A DNA stretch of 64,000 nucleotides from Actinotalea sp. Marseille-Q4924 (GCF_916618755.1 NZ_CAKAKB010000003.1:1054001-1118000); one strand, 5' to 3'. Counted from the first letter of the stretch, positions 23,561-33,135 are shown. Numbers and translations are program-made. The notes: generated by a model from the sequence alone, not told the origin.

Positions 23561-23589
23561 GGGTGGATGAGTCGGCCTGTACGCCGGGT
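23561..23589. repeat. right attachment-site repeat (rnpB 3' end)
   Basis: The 29 bp match the left repeat except for t instead of c at position 12. They include the 3' strand of the RNase P P1 helix, so the element itself supplies the rnpB 3' end after integration. Confidence 0.8.
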
Positions 23590-23953
23590 TCTGTCCCCGC
23601 GCGCGGTCTCCCCCGCGCGGGTGGCGGCCATCCCTCTAGGACGTACGTTGCCGCACGCCTCCAGCGGTCTACCCGGGAGCTCGGGCGAGCAGCCCTCGGA
23701 CGCTCCCTGTCTGACCTTGCTCCAGGTGGGGTTTACCGAGCCGTGCCGGTCACCCGGCACGCTGGTGGTCTCTTACACCACCGTTTCACCCTTACCCCGT
23801 CGCCCGGCCGAGGCCGGACGTCGAGGCGGTCTGCTTTCTGTGGCACTGTCCCGCGGGTCACCCCGGGTGGGCGTTACCCACCACCTCGCTCTGCGGAGCC
23901 CGGACGTTCCTCGGCGAGGTCTCCCTCGACGCGACCGCCCGGCCGACTCATCC
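23565..23953 (-). ncRNA. rnpB: RNase P RNA (class A)
   Basis: Reading the minus strand, the 5' strand GGATGAGTCGGCC (from 23953) pairs perfectly with the 3' strand GGCCGACTCATCC (ending 23565) to form P1. Conserved segments are present in order: GAGGAACGTCCGGGCTCC, CAGTGCCACAGAAAGC, AGGGTGAAACGGTGG, GTAAGAGACCACCAGCG and GACAGAACCCGGCGTACAGG. This RNA is the catalytic subunit that matures tRNA 5' ends. The last ~25 nt are the integration target of the flanking element. Confidence 0.95.
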
Positions 23954-24037
23954 GTGCCCAGCCTACCGCGGCCCACCGCACCGACCGCGGCCCGGACCGC
24001 GTCCGACGACGGCGCCGCGGCGGCTTACCCTTCCCCG

Positions 24038-24835
24038 GTGCTCGTGCTCCTGCCGCCCTCCGAGGGAAAGACCGCGCCTGCCGAGGGCGAGCCGGTCGAG
24101 CTCGCCGCCCTGACGGACGCCGCCGCGCTCACGACCACCCGTCGCGCCGTCCTGCGCGCGCTCGTCCGTGCCTCGAGGCGTCGGGACGCTGTCGAGGCGC
24201 TGGGTGTGGGGGCGTCACTGGCCGACGAGGTCGTCCGCAACACCACCCTCGCCGCAGCGCCGGCCGCGCCGGCGCGGACGGTCTACACCGGGGTCCTGTA
24301 CGGCGCCGCGCGTCTGGACGACCTCGACGACGGCGCCCTGGCCCGTGCCCAGCGCTCCGTGCGGACCGTCTCCGCACTCTGGGGAGCGGTGTCGCCGGAG
24401 GACCGCATCCCCGCCTACCGCCTCTCGATGGGCACGGACCTCGTCGGCGTCGGTCCGCTCGCCGCGGCGTGGCGTCGGCCCCTCAGCCGGGCGCTGGACC
24501 GGGCGGCGCGCGAGCGGCTCGTCGTGGACTGCCGTTCCGCGGCCTACGCCGCGGCGTGGACGGCACCGTCGGACGGGCCGGGCGTGGTCGAGGTGCGCGT
24601 CCTGCGCGAGGCCGACGGCCGGCGCACCGTGGTGTCGCACTGGGCCAAGCACACCCGTGGCGTCCTCACCCGGCACCTCGTGCGCCGCGAGGCTCCGGAG
24701 CCGACCACGCCCGCGGAGCTGCTGGACGCGGCCGGCGAGATGGTCGGCCGGGAGCTGCTCGACGCCGAGCTGGCCCCCGGCCCGCGCGGCCGGCACGTGC
24801 TGTCCCTCGTCGTCGCCGGGCTGCCGCCGACCTGA
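24038..24835 (+). CDS. yaaA: YaaA/DUF328 peroxide-stress protein
   Basis: This 265-residue YaaA-family protein begins LVLLPPSEGKT, the family's hallmark, with later motifs VYTGVLYGAARL, RIPAYRLSMGT, VVDCRSAAYAAAW and the C-terminal HWAKHTRGVLTRHLV. E. coli YaaA lowers free iron and protects DNA during hydrogen peroxide stress. The GTG at 24038 matches the family N-terminus. It is the first host gene right of rnpB. Confidence 0.93.
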   Translation: MLVLLPPSEGKTAPAEGEPVELAALTDAAALTTTRRAVLRALVRASRRRDAVEALGVGASLADEVVRNTTLAAAPAAPARTVYTGVLYGAARLDDLDDGALARAQRSVRTVSALWGAVSPEDRIPAYRLSMGTDLVGVGPLAAAWRRPLSRALDRAARERLVVDCRSAAYAAAWTAPSDGPGVVEVRVLREADGRRTVVSHWAKHTRGVLTRHLVRREAPEPTTPAELLDAAGEMVGRELLDAELAPGPRGRHVLSLVVAGLPPT

Positions 24836-24841
24836 GAAGCC

Positions 24842-26062
24842 TCAGAGGTCGGTGGGCAGGCCGATCACGACGGCCTCGCGCATGCCGTCGGGCCACCACC
24901 GGACCACGCTGACGGAGGCGGCCACGACGCGCAGCCACGGCCAGGCCCGGGCCGGCAGCCCGAGCGACACCCCGACGGCGGCCCGGATCGCCATCGCGTG
25001 GCTGACCACCACGACCGTCCGGCCCGTGCCCTCGCGCAGGAGCACCTCCAGGCCCGCCTCGACCCGGACCCCGACGGCGGTCAGCGACTCGCCTCCGGGC
25101 GCCGCGACGCTCGGGTTTTCGTACCAGCGGCGCAGCTCGCCCGGCCACCGCTCGTCGACCTCGTCAGTGCTGAGGCCCTCCCAGTCACCGAAGTCCACCT
25201 CGGCGAACGCCGGATCGGTGTGGACGTGCTGCCCGATCCGCCGGCCGATGGCCCCAGCGGTCTCCTCGGTGCGGACCATGGGCGACGCCAGGACGCGGCT
25301 CGGGTAGCGCAGGTCCGGCCAGACGGCCCGGCCCACGCGGTGGACGAGGTCCGCGGCCCTGGCGGCCTGGATGCGGCCCGAGCGCGCCAGCGCCGGACCC
25401 GGCACCGACGAGCCCGACAGGGCGCGGGTCAGGGTGAGCTCCGTCTCGCCGTGCCGGACGAGGACGACGGTCAACGGCTCGACGTCGTCGAACCGCATCG
25501 CCGCGCCGGACGGCCGGGGCGCCGGGCCGCGGCCCGTGACGTGCGCGGCCGCCCCGGTGCCGAGGTCCTCGGTGCCGGGTCGGCCGTCCTCGGGGACGTC
25601 CGCCTGGCGGGCGCCTGCGGCGCCCTCGTCCGGGTGGTCGCGGCGCACCTCCTCACGCAGGTCCATCGCCTCGTTCGCGAGGGCGTCTGCCGCGCCGTTC
25701 TGCGCACGGGGCACCCAGGTGTACGTGACCTGCGCCGCGGGGAGCACCTCGCGCGCCCGCGCCGCGAGCCGCTGCATGTCCGCGTGCTTGATCTGCCACC
25801 GTCCGGACATCTGCTCGACGACGAGCCGCGAGTCCATGCGCACCTCGACGCGGGCGTCGGGGTCGACCTCGCGCGCCGCCTCCAGCCCGGCCACGAGCGC
25901 CGTGTACTCGGCGACGTTGTTGGTCGTCACGCCGAGGGGTCCTGCTCGCTCGGCCAGGAGCGCCCCGGTGACCGGGTCTCGCACGAGGGCGCCGTACCCG
26001 GCGGGGCCGGGGTTCCCGCGCGACCCGCCGTCGGCCTCGACGAGGAGCCGGCGGACCGTCAT
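24842..26062 (-). CDS. bifunctional RNase HI / histidine acid phosphatase
   Basis: This 406-residue protein is of the Rv2228c type. The N-terminal RNase HI domain shows ADGGSRGNPGPAGYGALV, NNVAEYTALVAGLEAA, VRMDSRLVVEQMSG and RAQNGAADALAN, carrying the four catalytic acidic residues. The C-terminal phosphoglycerate-mutase/CobC domain has VLVRHGETEL and a later His in VVVSHAMAIR. Homologues remove RNA from hybrids and dephosphorylate alpha-ribazole phosphate. It overlaps the upstream zinc-ribbon gene by 4 bp. Confidence 0.93.
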   Translation of the reverse strand: MTVRRLLVEADGGSRGNPGPAGYGALVRDPVTGALLAERAGPLGVTTNNVAEYTALVAGLEAAREVDPDARVEVRMDSRLVVEQMSGRWQIKHADMQRLAARAREVLPAAQVTYTWVPRAQNGAADALANEAMDLREEVRRDHPDEGAAGARQADVPEDGRPGTEDLGTGAAAHVTGRGPAPRPSGAAMRFDDVEPLTVVLVRHGETELTLTRALSGSSVPGPALARSGRIQAARAADLVHRVGRAVWPDLRYPSRVLASPMVRTEETAGAIGRRIGQHVHTDPAFAEVDFGDWEGLSTDEVDERWPGELRRWYENPSVAAPGGESLTAVGVRVEAGLEVLLREGTGRTVVVVSHAMAIRAAVGVSLGLPARAWPWLRVVAASVSVVRWWPDGMREAVVIGLPTDL

Positions 26063-26802
26063 CGGTCGGCGTCCGCCTTCCGCACGAGGATCCGCCCGCA
26101 CTCCTCGCAGCGGACGACCTGGTCCGCCGGGGCGGCGGTGATCCGTGCGACGTCCGAGGGGTTGAGCTCCAGGCGACAGCCCTCGCAGGTCCGTCCCCGC
26201 AGCAGGGCGACCGCGAGGCCTCCGAGCTGGCCGCGAAGGCGGTCGTAGAGGGTCACCAGGGCGGCGTCGATGCCGTCCGCCCGCTGCGCCCGCTCCTCCT
26301 GGACCGCGCGGGCCTGGGCGTCGATCGCGGCGAGCTCGCGCTCGAGGTCGGCCGCCAGACGGTCCCGCTGGGCGGCGAGCTCGTCGCGCGCCCGGGTCAG
26401 CTCGGCCAGCGCCGTCTCGTGCGCCTCGAGCCGCTCCATCACCTCCAGCTCGACCTCCTCCAGCGCCTCCTGGCGACGGGCGAGGTTCTCCAGCTCGCTG
26501 CTGAGCGCCTGCACGTCCTTGACGCTCGCGCTGCCGGACTCCATGCGGGTGCGGTCGCGCGTCGCCCGGGTGCGCACCTGCTCGACGTCCTGCTCGGCCT
26601 TGGCCAGCTCCCGCTTGAGGTCCCCCAGCGCGGTGCGCGACGTGACGTGCGCGTTCTCGACGTCGTCCAGGCGCGCCTGCAGCTCCGTGGCCTGGGCGTG
26701 GAGCGGGTGGTGGGTGCGCTGGTGGGCGAGCTGGGCCAGGCGCGTGTCGAGCGCCTGCACCTCCAGCAGCCGCTGCTGGTCGGCGACAGGGGCAGTGGTC
26801 AC
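26059..26802 (-). CDS. coiled-coil zinc-ribbon protein (Rv2229c family)
   Basis: This 247-residue protein has a long antiparallel coiled coil (about residues 5-185) and a C-terminal C4 zinc ribbon: CEGCRLELNP and VRCEECGRILV. The architecture matches the actinobacterial C4-type zinc-ribbon family that sits between Nif3 and RNase H genes. Its precise role is unknown; scaffold or nucleic-acid binding is usually proposed. Confidence 0.9.
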   Translation of the reverse strand: MTTAPVADQQRLLEVQALDTRLAQLAHQRTHHPLHAQATELQARLDDVENAHVTSRTALGDLKRELAKAEQDVEQVRTRATRDRTRMESGSASVKDVQALSSELENLARRQEALEEVELEVMERLEAHETALAELTRARDELAAQRDRLAADLERELAAIDAQARAVQEERAQRADGIDAALVTLYDRLRGQLGGLAVALLRGRTCEGCRLELNPSDVARITAAPADQVVRCEECGRILVRKADADR

Positions 26803-26821
26803 GGGCGAGCTCCTCGGCAGG

Positions 26822-28024
26822 TCAGCGATGGTCGGGCGACGCGATCCGAGCGGTCCACGGGTCCGTCCGCAGGGTGCTCACCCGGGTCTCCACCGTAGTG
26901 CCCGCCGCAGCGGCGTCCGCCTCGAGCCGGGCGGCCGCCCGCCGCAGCCACGGCCACTCGCTGGCGAAGTGGGCGACGTCGACGAGGAACGGCCGGCTCG
27001 GCGCGCCGTCGCCCCGCCGTCCCGCCTCGAACACGGCCCGCTCGCGCAGCTCGGAGGCGGGGTGGTGCCGCAGGTCCGCGGTGAGGTAGGCGTCGGCGCC
27101 GCTGCCGCGCACGGCGTCGAAGAGCGAGTCACCCGAGCCGCCGACGACGGCGACCCGGCGCACCACGGCGTCGAGGTCGCCGGCGAGGCGCACACCCTGC
27201 TCCGTCGCAGGCAGCGCGGCGGCGACGCGCTCGCCGAAGGCCCGCAGGGTGAGGTCGCCCGGCAGCGTGCCGACGCGCCCGATGCCCGTGCTGCCGGGCA
27301 GCCCCGCGAGCTCGAGCACGTCGAACGCCGGCTCCTCGTAGGGGTGCGCCGAGCGCAGGGCGGCGAGCACGCCGGCGCGCAGCCGACGCGGCGCCACCAT
27401 CTCGACGCGGGTCTCGTCCACCCGCTCGACCTGCCCCGCCGCGCCGATGGCAGGCCGGGCTGCCTCGCCCGGCACGAACGTGCCGGTCCCGGTCGTGGTC
27501 CACGCGCAGCGGGAGTACTCCCCCAGCGCGCCCGCTCCCGCGCCGGCGAGGGCGTCGACCAGGAGGTCCGCGTCGGTCGTGGGGACGAAGACGACGACCT
27601 TGTCCAGGTCCTCGGCGGGAACCGGGGTGAGCGGCTCCAGGTCGACCAGGCCCACCGCCTCCGCCAGCGCGTCGGCGACCCCCCCGCGGGCCGCGTCGGC
27701 GTTGGTGTGGGCGACGTGCAGCGCGCACCCCGCCCGCACGAGCCGGTGCACGACGGCGCCCTTGATGGTCGTGGCGGCGACCGAGTGCACCGCGCGGAGC
27801 AGGAGCGGGTGGTGGGTCACGAGCAGGTCGGCACCCCAGGCGACCGCCTCGTCGACGACGTCGAGGGTCGGGTCCACCGCGAGGAGCACCCGGCGGACCG
27901 CCTGGTCCGGGTCTCCGCACACCGTGCCGACGGCGTCCCACGGCTCGGCGGTGCCCGGCGGGTACCGCCGGTCCAGCAGCCCGATCACGGTGGAGAGGTC
28001 CGGGGCGGAGGGCGGAGCGGTCAC
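26822..28024 (-). CDS. Nif3-like dinuclear metal centre protein
   Basis: This 400-residue NIF3/YbgI-family protein has metal-binding DLLVTHHPLLLRAV and LHVAHTNADAARGG, and the C-terminal DVAHFASEWPWLRRA. A YqfO-like insert occupies about residues 120-290, which explains the length. Family members form hexamers with two metals; some resemble GTP cyclohydrolase, but the physiological reaction is not settled. GTG start at 28022-28024. It leads the three-gene minus-strand cluster. Confidence 0.92.
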   Translation of the reverse strand: MTAPPSAPDLSTVIGLLDRRYPPGTAEPWDAVGTVCGDPDQAVRRVLLAVDPTLDVVDEAVAWGADLLVTHHPLLLRAVHSVAATTIKGAVVHRLVRAGCALHVAHTNADAARGGVADALAEAVGLVDLEPLTPVPAEDLDKVVVFVPTTDADLLVDALAGAGAGALGEYSRCAWTTTGTGTFVPGEAARPAIGAAGQVERVDETRVEMVAPRRLRAGVLAALRSAHPYEEPAFDVLELAGLPGSTGIGRVGTLPGDLTLRAFGERVAAALPATEQGVRLAGDLDAVVRRVAVVGGSGDSLFDAVRGSGADAYLTADLRHHPASELRERAVFEAGRRGDGAPSRPFLVDVAHFASEWPWLRRAAARLEADAAAAGTTVETRVSTLRTDPWTARIASPDHR

Positions 28025-28109
28025 GTCGGGAACGTTACGCGGCCGGTGGGCGGGCCGGCTGCGCCGGGGCCGGGACGCGCACTGCTGCCGAGGACCGCCG
28101 CGGGCCACC

Positions 28110-28280
28110 TCACATGTAGCGGAGCATGAACTCGGTCTCGGTGTCGCGGCCCGCCTCCGGATCGCGGGCGGGGGTGACCTCCTGGCCGGCGACCGTGTCC
28201 TCGAGCCGCACGGGCTCGGGCAGGACGGTGAACGGACCCGGCGGGTCATCGCGAGAGGTGTCCGCGTCGTCGTCGTTCAT
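28110..28280 (-). CDS. small acidic hypothetical protein (56 aa)
   Basis: This 56-residue acidic protein (DDPPGPFTVLPEPVRLEDTV, ending FMLRYM) has a very strong AGGAGG ribosome site 7 bp before the ATG, which supports expression. No domain is recognised. Confidence 0.55.
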   Translation of the reverse strand: MNDDDADTSRDDPPGPFTVLPEPVRLEDTVAGQEVTPARDPEAGRDTETEFMLRYM

Positions 28281-28715
28281 CCCGCACCTCCTGGGGCAGG
28301 GCCTCATCCTCACAGGCGGGCGAGCCCCGGCGCTACCGTCCGAGGCATCCGCAGGCCAGGTGATCCCCCGTCGCCCGGATGTGTGAGACGGGGCTATTGA
28401 CACGGTTTGCGCCGTGAGAGTTGGCTGCGTTCACCAGTGGTGCCCGGCGGCGGGCCACAGCGGCGTGCGCCCGCAGCGGCGTCCCTTCCCTGGGTGGACG
28501 CACAGAACCTCTACTTCAACCCCGTGACCGGCATCTACGCCGGCACCGAGGTCCTGCTCGCGACGACACGTGACATGTCCACCACACCGTGCCCGGGTCA
28601 CGACGACGGCGTCTGGCACAACCTCGGCTTCGCCTGGGCCTGTCACCAACCGGCCGGCGGCCGATGAGCGGCAGCGTCCGTCACACGACGACGCCCTGCT
28701 GCTGATCGCATGACG
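28281..28715. other. intergenic stretch with one doubtful ORF
   Basis: A TTG-initiated plus frame at 28407-28667 (86 codons, with DAQNLYFNPVTGIYAGTEVL and HDDGVWHNLGFAWACHQP) looks somewhat protein-like, and TTGACA lies just upstream at 28397. It has no good ribosome site, so I do not call it a gene. Nothing else is evident. Confidence 0.3.
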
Positions 28716-28761
28716 ACGGAAGGCCCCCACGCGGTCTCCGGACCGGGTGGGGGCCTTCCGT
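28716..28761 (-). terminator. terminator downstream of tRNA-Val
   Basis: A perfect 15-bp stem ACGGAAGGCCCCCAC (28716-28730) with GTGGGGGCCTTCCGT (28747-28761) lies 13 bp past the tRNA 3' end. The stem is symmetrical and could also stop plus-strand transcripts. Confidence 0.75.
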
Positions 28762-28774
28762 GGCTCCCCTCGGG

Positions 28775-28848
28775 TGGGCCCGGCCGGTCTCGAACCGACG
28801 ACCTCCGCGGTGTAAGCGCGGCGCTCTGACCAACTGAGCTACAGGCCC
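28775..28848 (-). tRNA. tRNA-Val (TAC anticodon)
   Basis: This is a 74-nt cloverleaf with acceptor GGGCCTG/CGGGCCC, D-arm TAGCTCAGTTGGTCAGAGC, anticodon stem CCGCG/CGCGG with loop CTTACAC, and T-arm with GGTTCGAGACC. Anticodon TAC reads valine GUA. CCA is not encoded. Confidence 0.93.
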
Positions 28849-28878
28849 GACGGCCGCACAGCCTACCGTTGCGCCGGC

Positions 28879-29358
28879 TCAGAGGGCGGCGAGGGCCGCG
28901 CGGTACTCCCCCAGGTCGCGGGCCACACCGCGGGGGTTCACGAGGGTCCACCGGACGATGCCGTCCCCGTCCAGCAGGAAGCTGCCCCGGACGGCCATGC
29001 CGGCGTCGTCGTCGAAGACGCCGAACGCCCTGGCGGCCGCGCCGTGCGGCCAGAAGTCGGAGAGGAGGTCGTAGCCGAAGCCCTCCTGCTCGCTCCAGGC
29101 GCGCAACGCCGGCACCGGGTCGCAGGAGACGGCCAGGAGGCGCACCCCCGCGGCGTCGAAGTCCTCCAGGTTGTCCCGCAGCTCGCACAGCTCCGCGGAG
29201 CACGTGCGGGAGAACGCGAACGGGTAGAAGACGACGGCGACCGGACCGCCACGCAGGTCCCCAAGGGTGACGGGCGTGCCATGGGTGTCCAGAAGGGTGA
29301 CGTCGGGAGCCGGGTCACCGGGGACAGGGGGCGGTGTGCCGGAGCCGGACTCCGTCAC
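28879..29358 (-). CDS. ahpE: AhpE-like peroxiredoxin
   Basis: This 159-residue thioredoxin-fold peroxidase has the active-site segment [18 protein letters not shown]. The first Cys is the peroxidatic residue, and a second Cys follows five positions later (CxxxxC). Mycobacterial AhpE lacks this second cysteine; the spacing is that of PrxQ/BCP enzymes. The GTG at 29356-29358 overlaps the stop of DUF3052 (GTGA). The order ahpE-DUF3052-aceE is conserved in mycobacteria. Confidence 0.9.
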   Translation of the reverse strand: MTESGSGTPPPVPGDPAPDVTLLDTHGTPVTLGDLRGGPVAVVFYPFAFSRTCSAELCELRDNLEDFDAAGVRLLAVSCDPVPALRAWSEQEGFGYDLLSDFWPHGAAARAFGVFDDDAGMAVRGSFLLDGDGIVRWTLVNPRGVARDLGEYRAALAAL

Positions 29359-29795
29359 TTGCCGCGCCCGCGGGTGCCCAGGCGCGTGGCCGACCACTCC
29401 GGGGCGATGGTGAGCGTGCTCGTGGCGTGGAGACCGGCGGTGGTCGCCGCCTCCTCGATCTCGGAGTGCGGGACGTGGCCAGGCCGACCCGCCTTGGGCG
29501 TGAAGAGCCAGATGAGGCCGCCCTCGTCGAGGGCGGCACGGACGTCCACGAGGGCGTCGGTGAGGTCGGTGGCGTCACCGTCCTCCTCGCGCCACCAGAG
29601 GACCACGGCGTCCGTGACGTCGTCGTAGTCCTCGTCGACGAGCTCGCCGCCGACCATCTCCTCGATCGCGGCGCGGAGCTCCTGGTCGACGTCGTCGCCG
29701 TAGCCCCACTCCTGGACCACCTGACCTGCCGAGAAGCCCAGCTTCGCGGCGCCGGTGCCGCCGTGGCCCACCGAGGGCTGTGCGGTCGTACCCAC
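29355..29795 (-). CDS. DUF3052 family protein
   Basis: This 146-residue protein has the family core [20 protein letters not shown], then [20 protein letters not shown] and [17 protein letters not shown]. It has a glycine-rich methyltransferase-like strand but no catalytic motif. A mycobacterial homologue (Rv2239c) occupies the same place between ahpE and aceE. Function is unknown. GTG start at 29793-29795 with AGGGAA upstream. Confidence 0.88.
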   Translation of the reverse strand: MGTTAQPSVGHGGTGAAKLGFSAGQVVQEWGYGDDVDQELRAAIEEMVGGELVDEDYDDVTDAVVLWWREEDGDATDLTDALVDVRAALDEGGLIWLFTPKAGRPGHVPHSEIEEAATTAGLHATSTLTIAPEWSATRLGTRGRGK

Positions 29796-29864
29796 CTCGA
29801 GTCGTTCCCTTCGTCCTGTCCGACGTCCCCTGCTGCGCGGGCCCGCTGCGGGGCCGCCCGCAGG

Positions 29865-29913
29865 TGCCACACGCTAGCCCACAGGATGCTCCTGGCGTGT
29901 GGCAAGCGCCACA
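29865..29913. promoter_or_regulatory. palindromes in DUF3052/aceE divergent region
   Basis: TGCCACACGC (29865-29874) and GCGTGTGGCA (29895-29904) form a 10-bp inverted repeat. A tighter palindrome, TGTGGC-AAGC-GCCACA, spans 29898-29913. They sit in the divergent promoter of aceE and are candidate operator sites; the binder is not known. Confidence 0.4.
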
Positions 29914-30098
29914 ACGGGCCTCCCGCCGCACGTCGGCACGCCGTCGGACCGCCTCTCGGTGTGACTTTGCCCGGGCATGAGGAACACAATGGTCGGACGA
30001 CCTCGACCCGGCCGCTGCGCCGACCGCGCACCGGCAGCCGTGGGTCGACCCGAGCGCTGCCGCGACCACGGCGGTGCGGACGAGAGGTGAGGTTGCTG

Positions 30099-32837
30099 GT
30101 GGCTGCACGCGACACGACGGGTCCGCTGATCAACGGACTCCTCAGCACGGTCCCCGACATCGACCCGGAGGAGACCGGCGAGTGGGTCGAGTCCTTCGAC
30201 GGGCTCGTCGACGAACGAGGCGGCCCCCGCGCCCGCTACGTCCTGCTGAACCTGCTGAAGCGGGCCAGGGAGCGCAACATCGCGGTCCCCACCTCGCTCA
30301 ACACGCCCTACGTCAACACCATCGGCGTCCACGAGGAGCCGTACTTCCCCGGCGACGAGGCCGTGGAGCGCCGCTTCCGCAGCTGGATGCGCTGGAACGC
30401 GGCCGTCATGGTGACGCGCGCCCAGCGGCCGGAGGTGAGCGTCGGCGGGCACATCTCCTCCTACGCGTCCGTCGCGACCCTCTACGAGGTCGGCTTCAAC
30501 CACTTCTTCCGCGGCAAGGACCATCCCGGCGGCGGCGACCAGATCCTGTTCCAGGGGCACGCCTCCCCCGGCATCTACGCACGCGCGTTCCTCGAGGGCC
30601 GGCTGACCCCCGAGCAGCTCGACGCGTTCCGGCAGGAGGTCTCCAGCCCGGGCGGCGGCCTGTCCTCCTACCCGCACCCGCGTCTCATGCCGGACTTCTG
30701 GGAGTTCCCGACGGTCTCCATGGGCCTCGGCCCGGCCTCGGCGATCTACCAGGCGTGGGTCAACCGCTACATGCACAACCGCGGCATCAAGGACACCGCC
30801 GAGCAGCGCGTGTGGGCCTTCCTCGGCGACGGCGAGATGGACGAGCCCGAGAGCCGCGGCATGCTCCAGCTCGCGGCGCAGCAGGGTCTGGACAACCTCA
30901 CCTTCGTCGTCAACGCGAACCTCCAGCGCCTCGACGGCCCGGTGCGCGGCAACGGGAAGATCATCCAGGAGCTGGAGGCGTTCTTCCGCGGAGCCGGCTG
31001 GAACGTCATCAAGGTCGTGTGGGGCCGGGAGTGGGACGCGCTGCTCAACGCGGACAAGGACCGGGCGCTCGTCAACCTCATGAACACCACGCCCGACGGC
31101 GACTTCCAGACGTACCGCGCGGAGAGCGGCGCCTTCATCCGCGAGCACTTCTTCGGACGGGACCCCCGCACCAAGGCGCTCGTGGAGCGGATGACCGATG
31201 ACGAGATCTGGGCGCTCAAGCGCGGCGGTCACGACTACCGCAAGATCTACGCCGCGTACGCGGCGGCGGCGGCCCACACCGGGCAGCCGACCGTCATCCT
31301 GGCGCACACGATCAAGGGCTACGGTCTCGGGTCGAGCTTCGCGGGCCGCAACGCCACCCACCAGATGAAGAAGCTCAAGTCCGACGACCTCAAGACGCTG
31401 CGTGACTCGCTGCGCATCCCGATCGGCGACGACCAGCTCAAGGACCCGTACACGGCGCCGTACTTCCACCCCGGCGAGGACGCCCCCGAGATTCAGTACA
31501 TGCTCGAGCGCCGCCGCGCCCTCGGCGGCTTCATCCCGGAGCGGCGCACGCGCCACAGCGAGGTCACGCTGCCGGCGGAGCAGACGTACGAGGTGCTCGC
31601 CAAGGGCTCCGGACAGCAGATGGTCGCCACGACCATGGCGTTCGTCCGCCTGCTCAAGGACCTCATCAAGGACAAGGGCTTCGGCAACCGGATCGTGCCG
31701 ATCATCCCGGACGAGGCCCGCACCTTCGGGCTGGACGCCATCTTCCCCAGCGCGAAGATCTTCAACACGCAGGGTCAGAACTACCTCGCCGTCGACCGCG
31801 AGCTGATGCTGTCGTACAAGGAGTCCGAGTCCGGGCAGATCCTGCACACCGGCATCAACGAGGCCGGCTCCGCCGCGGCGTTCCAGGCGGTCGGCACCTC
31901 CTACGCCACGCAGGGCGAGGTCATGGTGCCGGTCTACATCTTCTACTCGATGTTCGGGTTCCAGCGGACCGGCGACCAGTTCTGGGCCGCCGGCGACCAG
32001 ATGACCCGGGGCTTCATCATCGGCGCGACCGCCGGCCGCACCACGCTGACCGGTGAGGGCCTGCAGCACGCCGACGGGCACTCGCCGCTCCTGGCCGGCA
32101 CGAACCCGGCCGTCGTCCACTACGACCCGGCGTACGGGTACGAGATCCGGCACATCGTCCGCGACGGCCTGCAGCGGATGTACGGCGACGACGGGCGCGA
32201 CCCGAACGTCATGTACTACCTGACGGTCTACAACGAGCCGATGCTCCAGCCGGCCGAGCCGGAGGACGTAGACGTCGAGGGCATCCTGCGCGGCATCCAC
32301 CGCGTCTCGGTCGCCGAGGGCGAGGGCCCGCGGGCCCAGGTCCTCGCGTCCGGCGTCGGCGTGCCGTGGGCCCTGGAGGCCCAGGAGCTGCTCGCGAACG
32401 ACTGGGGGGTCCGGGCCGACGTCTGGTCCGTGACGAGCTGGAACGAGCTGCGCCGCGACGGCCTCGCCGCCGACGAGCACAACTTCCTCCACCCGGACGA
32501 CGAGCAGCGAACCGCGTACCTGACGCAGAAGCTGGCCGACGCCCCGGGTCCGTTCGTCGCCACGAGCGACTACAACCACCTCGTGCCCGACCAGGTGCGT
32601 CCGTGGATCCCGGGTGACTACGCGACCCTCGGCGCCGACGGCTTCGGGTTCTCCGACACGCGCGCGGCGGCCCGTCGGTTCTTCAAGATCGACGGACCGT
32701 CCGTCGTCGTCAAGGTCCTGCAGCAGCTCGCCCGGCGCGGCGAGGTCGACCGGAGCCTGCCGGGGCAGGCCATCGAGAAGTACCAGCTCCACGACGTCCG
32801 CGCCGGGACCTCCGGGGCCGCGGGTGGCGACGCCTGA
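30099..32837 (+). CDS. aceE: pyruvate dehydrogenase E1 component, homodimeric
   Basis: This 912-residue thiamine-diphosphate enzyme decarboxylates pyruvate and loads the acetyl group onto lipoyl-E2, making acetyl-CoA. Visible features are [20 protein letters not shown], the ThDP motif [10 protein letters not shown]...[15 protein letters not shown], the second-domain Glu region [16 protein letters not shown], and [21 protein letters not shown]. The length fits actinobacterial AceE. GTG 30099 is favoured by the GAGGTGAGG ribosome site. A strong terminator follows. Confidence 0.97.
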   Translation: MAARDTTGPLINGLLSTVPDIDPEETGEWVESFDGLVDERGGPRARYVLLNLLKRARERNIAVPTSLNTPYVNTIGVHEEPYFPGDEAVERRFRSWMRWNAAVMVTRAQRPEVSVGGHISSYASVATLYEVGFNHFFRGKDHPGGGDQILFQGHASPGIYARAFLEGRLTPEQLDAFRQEVSSPGGGLSSYPHPRLMPDFWEFPTVSMGLGPASAIYQAWVNRYMHNRGIKDTAEQRVWAFLGDGEMDEPESRGMLQLAAQQGLDNLTFVVNANLQRLDGPVRGNGKIIQELEAFFRGAGWNVIKVVWGREWDALLNADKDRALVNLMNTTPDGDFQTYRAESGAFIREHFFGRDPRTKALVERMTDDEIWALKRGGHDYRKIYAAYAAAAAHTGQPTVILAHTIKGYGLGSSFAGRNATHQMKKLKSDDLKTLRDSLRIPIGDDQLKDPYTAPYFHPGEDAPEIQYMLERRRALGGFIPERRTRHSEVTLPAEQTYEVLAKGSGQQMVATTMAFVRLLKDLIKDKGFGNRIVPIIPDEARTFGLDAIFPSAKIFNTQGQNYLAVDRELMLSYKESESGQILHTGINEAGSAAAFQAVGTSYATQGEVMVPVYIFYSMFGFQRTGDQFWAAGDQMTRGFIIGATAGRTTLTGEGLQHADGHSPLLAGTNPAVVHYDPAYGYEIRHIVRDGLQRMYGDDGRDPNVMYYLTVYNEPMLQPAEPEDVDVEGILRGIHRVSVAEGEGPRAQVLASGVGVPWALEAQELLANDWGVRADVWSVTSWNELRRDGLAADEHNFLHPDDEQRTAYLTQKLADAPGPFVATSDYNHLVPDQVRPWIPGDYATLGADGFGFSDTRAAARRFFKIDGPSVVVKVLQQLARRGEVDRSLPGQAIEKYQLHDVRAGTSGAAGGDA

Positions 32838-32854
32838 GCTCGGTCCCCACGCCT

Positions 32855-32899
32855 GACGACGAAGGGTCCCCACCGCGACGGTGGGGACCCTTCGTCGTC
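32855..32899 (+). terminator. strong intrinsic terminator after aceE
   Basis: A perfect 20-bp stem (32855-32874 with 32880-32899) with a 5-nt loop GCGAC, beginning GACGACGAAGGG. The symmetry could terminate both strands. Confidence 0.85.
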
Positions 32900-33135
32900 G
32901 ACGACGACCCGTCCGACCACACCCCAACGTCCAGCCCGCCACTGTGCGTCCGATCCGGCACGTCCTCCGTGCGGACAGGACGGACAGTGGCGGATCGGAC
33001 GGCCGGCTGAGGGGGCGGTGGCGTGCCACTGGGAGGGCGCCCGTGGGGGCCCTGGCTCGTTGACCGCCCTGGGGGGCGGTCCTACAGTCGAGAGGCCGAC
33101 CAGTCGACGGTCGCCTGGTCCGCGCTGGAGGCATG

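Larger units (their letters stand above)
8234..23589. mobile_element. integrated element in the 3' end of rnpB (defective prophage/satellite-like, about 15.3 kb)
   Basis: The segment is flanked by a 29-bp direct repeat matching 28/29 positions (8234-8262 and 23561-23589), which is the 3' end of RNase P RNA. The intact rnpB is restored at the right end, and the orphan 3' tail with a terminator hairpin sits at the left. A tyrosine integrase lies 1.2 kb inside the left end. The contents are an immunity/lysogeny block on the minus strand, a divergent early block on the plus strand, a short late remnant, RNA-like repeats and c-di-GMP genes. No packaging, capsid, portal, tape-measure or lysis gene was found. 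Confidence 0.85.

Noticed and set aside
28407-28667. TTG-initiated 86-codon ORF
   Set aside because: Partly protein-like, but without a ribosome site or recognisable domain; kept only as an intergenic note.
29874-33134. Very long open frame antisense to aceE (over 1000 codons)
   Set aside because: It is a GC-rich shadow: the composition is Arg/Val/Gly/Asp-biased with no domain, while aceE on the other strand is unmistakable.
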